DNA from: Candidatus Enterococcus ferrettii
GTDB taxonomy: Bacteria; Bacillota; Bacilli; Lactobacillales; Enterococcaceae
Assembly: GCF_017377655.1 (NCBI RefSeq)
Contig: NZ_JAFREL010000098.1
Span: forward strand, 1 to 5,703
Length of the DNA: 5,703 nt
Direction of reading: 5' to 3'
Both the position numbers and the translations under genes were made by a program. Position 1 is the first letter of the stretch, and each line of letters begins with the position of its first letter. Below are positions 1-5,703 of the stretch, piece after piece. The notes beneath the pieces were generated by a model. The model was not told the origin of the DNA. It did not search any database and worked only from the letters and a program-made list of their open reading frames with translations.

Positions 1-690
1 AAAGAAAAGCTGGAAAAAGAGCTCAATTCGAAACAATCTAGTCAACAGCACTTAACCAGTCAACAAGAAACCGAAAAGAACAATTTACTACAGAAGCTGC
101 AACAATTAGAAGCAGAACTTCGTCATCTAAAAACACAAAAAAACGAATGGGACCAATTCAAGCAGTTGCATCTGGAGTATCAGGACATTTCCAAGATGAA
201 GCGGATTGCCCAACAAACCTTGGAAGTAGCTGAAAAAGCGGCCAACAAGCTGTTGGAAGAAGCAGAACGGAAAAAACAAGAAGTACTGACTACTGCTGAG
301 AATCAAAAGAACACGTTGTTAACTGAGGCGGAACAACAAACGCAAGCCATGAGAAACCAAGCTGAAGAAGAACGACTCCAAAATCTCTTCAACAGTAAAT
401 TAGAAATCAGTGCCCTGCAAAAAGAACAAGAAGAGCAAGCAGCTGAGTTAGAACGGCAACAACAGATTCTGGAGCACAAGCAACAAGAACTAGTTCAGTT
501 GAAAGCAGAAATTCACGACGAGATTCAGACCTTCGCAGGCATGATGGCTGCGACCAGACAAGAGATTAGCCAAGAATATACCGATAGCATTGAAACCCTA
601 ACTAAGAAAAACGAAGCCGTACGAAAGGAAACCAAAATTAGTCACCAGCCAACGATTCATGTGCTGGAACAGGAAAAAGAGGTTATGTAA
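1..690 (+). CDS. Coiled-coil protein, 3' part (start lies upstream of window)
   Basis: The frame is open from the first base to TAA at 688-690, giving 229 residues of a longer protein; the TTG at 166 is only an internal codon, with coding of the same character running in from the left edge. The visible part is almost entirely Gln, Glu, Lys, Ala and Leu, with no Cys and only isolated Trp or Gly, as expected of a long alpha-helical coiled coil. Residues 73-127 of the visible part form five 11-residue repeats with the pattern x-L-x-x-A-E. Residues 128-175 continue as a Gln/Glu-rich helix, followed by a less regular tail. No membrane segment or signal peptide is visible, so it is probably cytoplasmic or on the inner membrane face, a scaffold of the DivIVA / ATP-synthase-b type in general character only. 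I do not recognise the family. It heads a tight gene cluster with three downstream genes, suggesting a structural role in the same complex. Confidence 0.85.
   Translation, partial: KEKLEKELNSKQSSQQHLTSQQETEKNNLLQKLQQLEAELRHLKTQKNEWDQFKQLHLEYQDISKMKRIAQQTLEVAEKAANKLLEEAERKKQEVLTTAENQKNTLLTEAEQQTQAMRNQAEEERLQNLFNSKLEISALQKEQEEQAAELERQQQILEHKQQELVQLKAEIHDEIQTFAGMMAATRQEISQEYTDSIETLTKKNEAVRKETKISHQPTIHVLEQEKEVM
217..381 (+). repeat. Five tandem 11-residue (hendecad) repeats in the coiled coil
   Basis: Translated from 217 the sequence divides without gaps into TLEVAEKAANK, LLEEAERKKQE, VLTTAENQKNT, LLTEAEQQTQA and MRNQAEEERLQ. Ala at position 5 and Glu at position 6 are present in all five units, and position 2 is Leu in four of five. 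The DNA is not repeated closely, so the period is held at protein level. Eleven-residue periodicity is known from right-handed or nearly straight coiled coils and from some membrane-surface amphipathic helices; which applies here is not determined. Confidence 0.8.
676..682 (+). promoter_or_regulatory. Ribosome binding site for the 57-aa gene
   Basis: AAAGAGG lies inside the end of the coiled-coil gene, 8 nt before GTG at 691. It is the main reason for accepting a separate GTG start directly after the preceding stop codon. Confidence 0.6.
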
Positions 691-864
691 GTGAAGAATG
701 AAGAGCCGCGGCTAACTTCCATCTACGATCCTTTTGTACTGCGCTATCTCACATTAGCAAAAAAATTCAATCATAAGGTCGTGTTTCTCTATGAATTTAA
801 GGAGTACAAAACCCTCAAGGAAATTTTAGTGTTGGCGGATCGAGTAAAGGAGCTGAGGCGATGA
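691..864 (+). CDS. Small 57-aa protein of unknown function
   Basis: The reading frame runs from GTG 691 to TGA 862-864. It has no ATG, so GTG 691 with the AAAGAGG site 8 nt upstream is the best start. The product is charged and soluble-looking: an N-terminal part ending near DPFVLRYL, a short hydrophobic strand (KVVFLYEF, residues 29-36), and a predicted C-terminal helix with Leu/Ile spacing (residues 40-55) ending in Arg-Arg. There is no signal peptide or membrane segment. It is in the same frame as the upstream coiled-coil gene, separated only by the TAA codon, and its stop overlaps the next start as ATGA, so it is surely co-translated with its neighbours. I do not recognise the family. The alternative is that it is the detached C-terminus of the coiled-coil protein. 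The tight packing on both sides favours a real gene over chance. Confidence 0.65.
   Translation: MKNEEPRLTSIYDPFVLRYLTLAKKFNHKVVFLYEFKEYKTLKEILVLADRVKELRR
846..852 (+). promoter_or_regulatory. Ribosome binding site for the 104-aa membrane protein gene
   Basis: AAAGGAG ends 8 nt before ATG 861, an ideal spacing, and lies inside the end of the 57-aa gene. Because three ATG codons are consecutive (861, 864, 867), the spacing singles out the first, which also overlaps the preceding TGA. Confidence 0.7.
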
Positions 865-1175
865 TGATGCAAATGATCCAATCTGCATGGCTTTCCTCTA
901 TCAGCGTGGCCGCAGGAGCTGGCGGATTCAACTTTAGACGAATCCTTATTTCTCTGACCTTTACCATGATGGCGGTACGCTATTTACAAAATCGGTGGAA
1001 GCATCGTCAGATTACAGCAGAAGAAGACAATCAGCGGATTGAAGCCACCTATGAAAAAGATGAGAACGGTCTGTATCCTTGGGAAGCCGATACAGATGAC
1101 AGCCCCGAGCGTGTCTCACCGGACACTAAACCTATGGTGAACAGCTGGGGACCGAAGCGCGGCCGTTGGCGATAA
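861..1175 (+). CDS. Small membrane-anchored protein, 104 aa, unknown function
   Basis: The gene starts at ATG 861 with an ATGA overlap and ends at TAA 1173-1175. The N-terminus is hydrophobic: residues 8-25 are rich in Ala, Gly and Ser, followed by Arg26-Arg27 and a second hydrophobic stretch (residues 28-42, ILISLTFTMMAVRYL). This allows one membrane-spanning helix or a short re-entrant hairpin. Then come basic residues (NRWKHR, 44-49), compatible with a cytoplasmic tail by the positive-inside rule. The tail is acidic to about residue 88, with the distinctive ENGLYPWE at 68-75, and ends in a basic, Trp-containing tip, GPKRGRWR (97-104). No enzyme motif is seen. The charged tail could be a docking site for the neighbouring soluble coiled-coil or toroid proteins at the membrane. 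I do not recognise the family; a role as a small subunit of an envelope-synthesis complex is inference from position. Confidence 0.8.
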   Translation: MMMQMIQSAWLSSISVAAGAGGFNFRRILISLTFTMMAVRYLQNRWKHRQITAEEDNQRIEATYEKDENGLYPWEADTDDSPERVSPDTKPMVNSWGPKRGRWR

Positions 1176-1195
1176 ACAACGGCAAGAAGATTGTT

Positions 1196-1205
1196 GGAGA
1201 AGGGA
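1196..1205 (+). promoter_or_regulatory. Ribosome binding site for the 547-aa gene
   Basis: A purine run containing GGAG (1196-1199) and GAAGGGA (1199-1205) lies upstream of GTG 1216. The second copy gives a 10-nt gap, slightly long. TGA at 1213-1215 is in frame directly before the GTG, so no earlier start is possible in this frame. Confidence 0.5.
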
Positions 1206-1215
1206 ACGTATTTGA

Positions 1216-2859
1216 GTGGAGCAACAAGTAACGAAGCTGGAACGATTACTAAAACAAGTGCCGATTGAAACGGCAGAACGGGTATTATTTTTATCTGTAT
1301 CCAAAGGAAACGAACGAGCCAAAGTAAAAAATATCCGAACAACAAGTTTAGAGGGTTGCATGGAATGGCTCAAGAAAGAACTAGCAAAAGCCGATAGTAA
1401 GAAGCAGTACATTCGGGTAGATGTAGTCAAAACAATGGAAGAGTGTACCTATTTGGAACTGATGCGAAAATTTTTTGTCGTTACGCGGAATAACTATTTT
1501 CGCAGAGGCATTGCTTTTGATAAGAAATTTAACACAGCCTTTCTAGCCGAAGAATTGATGGGTAATGCACTGATCAAACCTTCAGCGAATCACAAGGTAG
1601 GGTTCAATTCACCCGAATTGTCTTTTGATCAGAAGAACATCGATAGCTACATGAAGAAAAAGTACGGACAAACACTAAAGAACAAAATTCCCCAACGGAA
1701 ATTCTATATTTTTGATACGCAAGGCTATTACTCGGACGAGGGAAATTGGTTACCTTTATCTACTCAACCTGATCAAGCAGGGATGCGTACGGTGGATTAC
1801 AAAACACTACCACCTTCCATTGATTATGCAATTGAACAAGGTGCCGCCTTTCTACAACGACAAATACAGGATTCCGGTCAGTTCATTTACGGCTACTATC
1901 CAACCTATGATTACCAGCTGACTGGTTACAATTCTGTTCGCCACTTTTCTAGTTTGTATGCCTTATTAGAAGCCCAGGAGTACCTAAAACAGAACGAGGA
2001 ATTGAAGGCTTCAGAACAAGGCTTAGATTGGGGACTGGAAAATTTAACGATTCAAACAGAAGATGCATTGTATATCAAAGAAAAAGCTGCGTCAGGTATA
2101 TCGGTTAAGCTGGGTGCACAAGCATTAGCTGTTCTAGCGTTAGCGAAGTTCCAGTTAATTACCGGTAATACCAAGTATGAAGCAGCGATCAATCAATTAA
2201 TTCTAGGCATGGAACGCCACTTTGTCGATGAGAAAGGCGAAACGACTCATATTCTAGATGAAAATCTTGAAACCAAGAAGAAGTTCAACATCATTTACTA
2301 TGATGGGGAAGCTGTGTTCAGTATTTTACGTGGCTACGCGATCACGAAAAATCCGCAGCACTTGGCTTTAGCTACAAAACTATTTGATCGTTTTGTAGCT
2401 AAAAATTACGAACGGTACCACGATCACTGGTTGAGTTATGCCACCAATGAGATTTTGTTGTATCTAAAGGAACAAAAATACTACGAGTTTGGGTTGAAGA
2501 ATGCCTTTGAGAATTTAAACTTCATTGAGCATCGAGATACCGCCTATCCAACGCTGTTGGAATTACTGATGGCAGCCATTAAAATGACGGATCAGTTGAA
2601 AGCATCCGATGACTATAAAAAAGGGAAATTCACTGAATTTGTCTCGAAAACTGATTTTTGGCGATTACAACAAGTAGCTATTAAACGAGCGGTAATCGAA
2701 ATCGAAAAAGGGGTTATGCATCCTGAAATGGCAATGTTTATGAAACGACCAGATAAAATCGTTAATGGTTTCTACACTAGACACGACAAATTCCGCATGC
2801 GGATTGATGACCAGGAACATTTCCTAAGTGGACTGATCAATTTCTATACCTATTTTTAA
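1216..2859 (+). CDS. Two-domain protein with C-terminal alpha/alpha-toroid-like region, 547 aa
   Basis: Starts at GTG 1216, the first start after an in-frame TGA at 1213, and ends at TAA 2857-2859. Residues 1 to about 150 look like a compact alpha/beta domain: a strand near residues 22-28 (RVLFLSV), a strand near 65-70 (YIRVDV), then FRRGIAFD (95-102) leading into a helix. Residues 150-195 are a linker. Residues 196-547 are mainly helical with repeated aromatic loops: FIYGYYPTYD (223-232), YNSVRHFSSLYALLEA (238 onward), YYDGEAV (361-367), HDHW (402-405) and, near the C-terminus, RIDDQEHFLSG. This pattern of helical hairpins with Tyr/His/Asp-rich loops resembles alpha/alpha-toroid carbohydrate enzymes (six-hairpin glycosidases, sugar epimerases of the glucuronyl C5-epimerase type). 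Asp232, Arg242, His243, Asp363, Glu365 and His404 are candidate functional residues. No signal peptide or membrane helix is seen, so it is probably cytoplasmic. The exact reaction is unknown. Its place after a membrane protein and before an adhesin suggests envelope glycan work. Confidence 0.85.
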   Translation: MEQQVTKLERLLKQVPIETAERVLFLSVSKGNERAKVKNIRTTSLEGCMEWLKKELAKADSKKQYIRVDVVKTMEECTYLELMRKFFVVTRNNYFRRGIAFDKKFNTAFLAEELMGNALIKPSANHKVGFNSPELSFDQKNIDSYMKKKYGQTLKNKIPQRKFYIFDTQGYYSDEGNWLPLSTQPDQAGMRTVDYKTLPPSIDYAIEQGAAFLQRQIQDSGQFIYGYYPTYDYQLTGYNSVRHFSSLYALLEAQEYLKQNEELKASEQGLDWGLENLTIQTEDALYIKEKAASGISVKLGAQALAVLALAKFQLITGNTKYEAAINQLILGMERHFVDEKGETTHILDENLETKKKFNIIYYDGEAVFSILRGYAITKNPQHLALATKLFDRFVAKNYERYHDHWLSYATNEILLYLKEQKYYEFGLKNAFENLNFIEHRDTAYPTLLELLMAAIKMTDQLKASDDYKKGKFTEFVSKTDFWRLQQVAIKRAVIEIEKGVMHPEMAMFMKRPDKIVNGFYTRHDKFRMRIDDQEHFLSGLINFYTYF

Positions 2860-2914
2860 GCAGAAGAACTAGATACAAAGGGAGAAAATAGCAAAAAGGG
2901 GAGTTGCAAAACGT
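2860..2914 (+). promoter_or_regulatory. Short intergenic leader with two Shine-Dalgarno-like motifs
   Basis: The 55-bp gap before the adhesin gene holds AAAGGGAG at 2877-2884 and AAAGGGGAG at 2895-2903. Only the second is in range of ATG 2915 (11-nt gap, rather long); no usable start follows the first. I see no inverted repeat followed by a T-run, so no terminator, and no convincing -35/-10 pair. Transcription from the upstream operon probably continues into the adhesin gene. Confidence 0.55.
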
Positions 2915-3070
2915 ATGAGTAAGAGAAGAAAAATGGTGTACCGGCATGAACCAATCAAGAAATACCGGATGCACAAGGTGAAAAAGAATTGGGTAGTCAA
3001 AGGCGGCGTTGCTGGGGCAATGTTGGTAAGTACAGTTGCAGTTCCAGCTAGTAGCATGGTTGCTCATGCG
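2915..3070 (+). other. Signal peptide of degenerate KxYKxGKxW type
   Basis: The long basic N-region is typical of this class. Residues 17-26 (YRMHKVKKNW) align with the YKMYKSGKxW-like core: Lys21, Lys24 and Trp26 are kept, while Arg18, His20 and Lys23 replace the usual Lys, Tyr and Gly. A hydrophobic segment follows (residues 32-49), then an A-x-A cleavage site, AHA at 50-52, predicting a mature start at Thr53. In the family, this signal type is found on large serine-rich or glucan-related surface proteins of Lactobacillales, some of them exported by SecA2/SecY2; this route is not shown here. Confidence 0.75.
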
Positions 3071-5703
3071 ACAGAGAATGAAGTTGCAGATGCCACGACT
3101 GGTGAAGAGATAGGCACTGTTGCCAGTAGTGATCCGGTGGAGGAAGTGTCACAAGCAAGTGCTAATGTTGTGGCATCAAATGCAAATACACCACAGAAAA
3201 TTCAACCATTTGCGACAGAGAATCCTGATGGGACGACTACTTGGGTGGCTAATCAAGACACAAATATACAATTTTCAGATTTCAAAAGAACAACTATAGA
3301 TGGAGGAGAAGCCCCAAAAATCTATCCATCTCTGAATTACGATACATCAATAAAATTTAATTTGGCAATTGATAATACTGACAATAAAATCTCTAAAGGT
3401 GACAAAATTATTATACCTATAACTTCTGATTCCGATATGTTTCGAAATCATAAGGGAAATGTATCTGGTCTTGGAACAATTAGTTACCAGATTCCAGACT
3501 CAGGCATTGAAAATTCGGATGGATTTGAAATAGATGTAACTGAAAATGTGAACGGATTAGTAAAGTTCGGAATATCGTTGAACTATGGAATAGAAAACGG
3601 ACGTTTTTTTACTACTTATAATGCTGTTACTGAACGTATAGAAGCAAATCCTGTTCATGTTTATGCTAATGGAGAGCAAGAGGAAATTAAAAGTAGTTAT
3701 TCTGGAACGGTTAATGCTGGCTCTGAAACTAAGGGACCTTTATTTGCTGTAACCCCTAACGATTTTAGGGCAGCAATGTATTATGAAAATTCATCAATTA
3801 TAGGAAATATAATAACAGGTAAAAACCCTACAAACTTACCCGAGAATATCGTTCAGATTCAACGTATATCGTTAGAAAGTACAGCTACGCTTACTAATTA
3901 TACTGGGGCTGACAAAGAAGATATTGAAGGATGGTCTTACTTTTATATTCCATTACCAGATGGTTCTGGGAGGCAATTTCAAGGACCGCTTAATCTAACA
4001 GGTGAAGTTTTTACCCATGTAGATGTTCCAGAAAGTGCTACAAATGATCAAATAATAGAGACACTAACTAAAAGTGGAGTTTCAACTTATACGAGTATAT
4101 ATAATTCAGAGGACAATACTTATACAATTGCTAGAAATATATCAACTAAATCAGAGGGTTTTAAACTAACAGATTCTGTACAGTATCAAGAGTATTTAGA
4201 AAATGGTGGTACATCTCCAGTTGATTATTTCGAGAGCATTACTGGACTAGAATATACTGATCCAGAATTAATAAAAAAAATAAATACAGCTTTTGAGAGT
4301 ACACCACAATCTAGCAGACTTCTATTCTTTTTTGATTTTGACGATGATTCTGTTAAACATACGGGGAAGGCCTTTTACTATGATTCACTAGGATATTCTG
4401 ATGCAACGGAAAGAAAGTTCACATCTACGCCTAATGCTGTAACTATCGAAAATCCGGTAACTGTAGATATTAACTATCATGTATCAGGAACCAATAACCC
4501 TGTCCAGTCAGCAACTCAACTATCAGGCTTTGAAGGAACATCTAAAATTATATCTCCAGAAGATATTAATCTATCCGCACTTGGTTACGATTTAGATTTA
4601 ACTAAACTACCAGAAGGAGCAAACCCAACAGATGGTTCCTTAACATACACATTTCCAGCGGCAGGTTCGGCTAATAATATAACTTATTACTATACACCTC
4701 GTGAATATGAAACAAAAGTAAAATACTTGCTTGATCCAGATGGAACTAGAACCAACATGACAGAGATTATTCCTAGTAAAGAACTATCTGGAACGACTGG
4801 TTTAGAAGACTACATTTTTTCAGAAGATTATCGTAACGAAGGATATGTATTGGTCGAACAACCAGATATGACCATTACTTTTGGTCCAGATATGGAAGAA
4901 TCATATGATTTCATTTATCAAGAAGTTGGCAGTCTAAATTACGACACGACGGCCTACAAAGGGCTAGCGGAAGATCTAACAAAAATGACCAAAAATAGTG
5001 GACCTTATGAAATTAATGATGACTTAGAAACTGTAAACGATATTAAACTATCCGATATTCCAGATGGTTATCATTTAGTAGATGGTAATCAAACCGTTTA
5101 TCAAAATAATAGTACGCTTAGTCCAGTAAGTCCGGTAGAAAACACAACCCTAAGGCTAGTACAAAATGCAGCAACCATAACGTATACATTTGTGGATGAT
5201 CAAGGACAAGCATTGGAAGGAATCTCTGAGATTGTAGACCCAAGCCTTGTAGGAAATGATATTGAAGACAAAGCGCAAATAGTGTCTGGCTATTATCTAA
5301 CAAATACAGCCGTTACCGGGAATGAATCAAGTAATACAAGTGAGTTAGGGAAAGTAGGCGCAACAGGACAAGTAGAAGTCAAATATATATATAAAGAAAT
5401 GGGTAGCTATGTCTTTATAAATGAGGATGGCACAACTCCACCAGAGTCCATTAAATATGAGAACCATCCAACAGATCCTACACAAAAGAATCCAAATCAA
5501 GTGATTCCTTATTTAGGAGAAGGATATACAGCAGTTGACAGTGAAGGAACGCCGTTGGAATGGGTAGATCCAGAAGATGAGACAAAAGGTTATAATGCGC
5601 CAAAAGTAACTTCGTTAGATGAAGATACTGAAATAAAGTATCAATTAAACGATGACGAAAGCGATTCGGATTCAGACAGCGACTCAGATTCGGATAGTGA
5701 TTC
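2915..5703 (+). CDS. Large cell-surface adhesin with MucBP-like and Ser-Asp repeats, N-terminal 929 codons (continues past window)
   Basis: ATG 2915 is the only start in this frame after TAG at 2870-2872; the frame is then open to the right edge, so length and C-terminus are unknown. Order of parts: signal peptide 1-52; Ala/Val/Ser/Thr-rich spacer about 53-105; beta-rich head about 106-510; MucBP-like modules about 515-912; SD repeats from residue 916. In the head, YDTSIKFNLAIDN followed by KGDKIIIPI (161-169) resembles the N-terminal Ig-like fold of MSCRAMM/Cna-type adhesins, and FDFDDD (473-478) is an acidic loop. A protein of this architecture is normally exported, sortase-anchored by an LPXTG motif after the SD stalk and used to bind host or environmental ligands; the anchor would lie outside the window. 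It is 55 bp from the upstream operon. ATA Ile codons are frequent (27 by hand count against 2 in the 547-aa gene), suggesting a different origin for most of the gene. Confidence 0.9.
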   Translation, partial: MSKRRKMVYRHEPIKKYRMHKVKKNWVVKGGVAGAMLVSTVAVPASSMVAHATENEVADATTGEEIGTVASSDPVEEVSQASANVVASNANTPQKIQPFATENPDGTTTWVANQDTNIQFSDFKRTTIDGGEAPKIYPSLNYDTSIKFNLAIDNTDNKISKGDKIIIPITSDSDMFRNHKGNVSGLGTISYQIPDSGIENSDGFEIDVTENVNGLVKFGISLNYGIENGRFFTTYNAVTERIEANPVHVYANGEQEEIKSSYSGTVNAGSETKGPLFAVTPNDFRAAMYYENSSIIGNIITGKNPTNLPENIVQIQRISLESTATLTNYTGADKEDIEGWSYFYIPLPDGSGRQFQGPLNLTGEVFTHVDVPESATNDQIIETLTKSGVSTYTSIYNSEDNTYTIARNISTKSEGFKLTDSVQYQEYLENGGTSPVDYFESITGLEYTDPELIKKINTAFESTPQSSRLLFFFDFDDDSVKHTGKAFYYDSLGYSDATERKFTSTPNAVTIENPVTVDINYHVSGTNNPVQSATQLSGFEGTSKIISPEDINLSALGYDLDLTKLPEGANPTDGSLTYTFPAAGSANNITYYYTPREYETKVKYLLDPDGTRTNMTEIIPSKELSGTTGLEDYIFSEDYRNEGYVLVEQPDMTITFGPDMEESYDFIYQEVGSLNYDTTAYKGLAEDLTKMTKNSGPYEINDDLETVNDIKLSDIPDGYHLVDGNQTVYQNNSTLSPVSPVENTTLRLVQNAATITYTFVDDQGQALEGISEIVDPSLVGNDIEDKAQIVSGYYLTNTAVTGNESSNTSELGKVGATGQVEVKYIYKEMGSYVFINEDGTTPPESIKYENHPTDPTQKNPNQVIPYLGEGYTAVDSEGTPLEWVDPEDETKGYNAPKVTSLDEDTEIKYQLNDDESDSDSDSDSDSDSD
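4457..5650 (+). repeat. About five diverged MucBP-like modules in the adhesin
   Basis: Residues about 515-912 fall into modules of roughly 70-90 residues that start with a strand such as VDINYHVSG (517), TKVKYLLDPDG (600), LNYDTTAYKG (674), ATITYTFVDDQG (753) or GSYVFINEDG (830). Several end with a strand of the form ITYYYTP, YDFIYQEVG or VKYIYKEMG, usually after a Gly-Tyr motif (GYDL, GYVL, GYHL, GYYL, GYTA). This is the MucBP-type pattern of mucin-binding surface proteins. The modules are strongly diverged from each other at DNA level, so they are old duplications or separate acquisitions. The third and fifth are the weakest matches. Confidence 0.65.
5660..5703 (+). repeat. Start of Ser-Asp repeat tract, 18-nt DNA unit
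   Basis: From residue 916 the protein is strictly alternating Ser and Asp to the window end. At DNA level 5663-5680 and 5681-5698 are two 18-nt units fitting GAY TCN GAY TCN GAY AGY, with a third beginning at 5699. This is the unit known from staphylococcal clfA/sdr genes. Such stalks project the head from the wall and can be glycosylated on Ser. The tract is cut by the window edge, so its length is unknown. Confidence 0.9.

Noticed and set aside
166..690. TTG at 166 as the start of the coiled-coil protein
   Set aside because: The same frame is open back to base 1 with the same Gln/Lys/Glu-rich coding character, and there is no ribosome binding site before 166. The gene begins outside the window.
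691..1175. Asp4/Asp5-like (SecE/SecG-like) accessory Sec subunits
   Set aside because: The size and the adhesin neighbour made this tempting, but the 57-aa product has no membrane helix and the 104-aa product has a long acidic tail with ENGLYPWE; neither has recognisable features of those subunits, and no SecA2, SecY2 or Asp1-3 is in the window.
1049..1430. Two open frames on the minus strand of about 100 codons
   Set aside because: They lie antisense to the well-supported 104-aa and 547-aa genes, with no ribosome binding sites or recognisable domains; they are frame shadows.
2865..2880. TAGATA as a -10 promoter element for the adhesin
   Set aside because: No -35-like hexamer lies at proper spacing, and the match is weak in AT-rich DNA.
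2837..3067. Minus-strand open frames across the start of the adhesin gene
   Set aside because: They are antisense to the signal peptide region and the end of the 547-aa gene; the apparent hydrophobicity is a by-product of Lys/Arg codons read in reverse.
5118..5303. Minus-strand 61-codon open frame in the MucBP region
   Set aside because: It is antisense to a continuous, clearly coding repeat domain and has no start-site support.
1..5703. Mobile elements, CRISPR, tRNA/rRNA or riboswitch
   Set aside because: No transposase-like frame, terminal inverted repeats, regularly spaced direct repeats or structured RNA signatures were seen; nearly the whole window is coding.

Overview
The window looks like a piece of a low-GC Gram-positive chromosome, most likely Lactobacillales. 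The evidence is the purine-rich ribosome binding sites, the tightly packed co-directional genes, and a surface protein with a degenerate KxYKxGKxW-type signal peptide, MucBP-like repeats and a Ser-Asp (SD) repeat tract. I cannot assign genus or species from sequence alone. Everything supported is on the + strand.

Layout: (a) 1-690 is the 3' part of a gene for a long Gln/Lys/Glu-rich coiled-coil protein that starts upstream of the window; it contains five tandem 11-residue (hendecad) repeats. (b) 691-864 is a 57-aa protein starting at GTG directly after the coiled-coil stop codon and in the same frame. (c) 861-1175 is a 104-aa membrane-anchored protein that overlaps (b) through ATGA. (d) 1216-2859 is a 547-aa protein with an N-terminal alpha/beta-looking domain and a C-terminal helical part resembling alpha/alpha-toroid carbohydrate-active enzymes. 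(e) 2915-5703 is the first 929 codons of a large surface adhesin that continues past the right edge: signal peptide, variable spacer, beta-rich adhesin head, about five MucBP-like modules, then the beginning of an SD-repeat stalk.

The first four genes have almost no spacing and no internal terminator, so they are very probably one operon, and the adhesin follows 55 bp later, again without a visible terminator. A scaffold-like coiled coil, a small soluble protein, a small membrane protein and a toroid-type protein together suggest an envelope assembly apparatus (polysaccharide or surface glycan). The adhesin may be its client or may share its transcript. That link is inference; no glycosyltransferase, transporter or Sec component is visible here. 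The most notable features are the staphylococcal-style 18-nt SD repeat unit, the sharp change in codon use inside the adhesin gene, the in-frame abutment of the coiled-coil and 57-aa genes, and the hendecad array.
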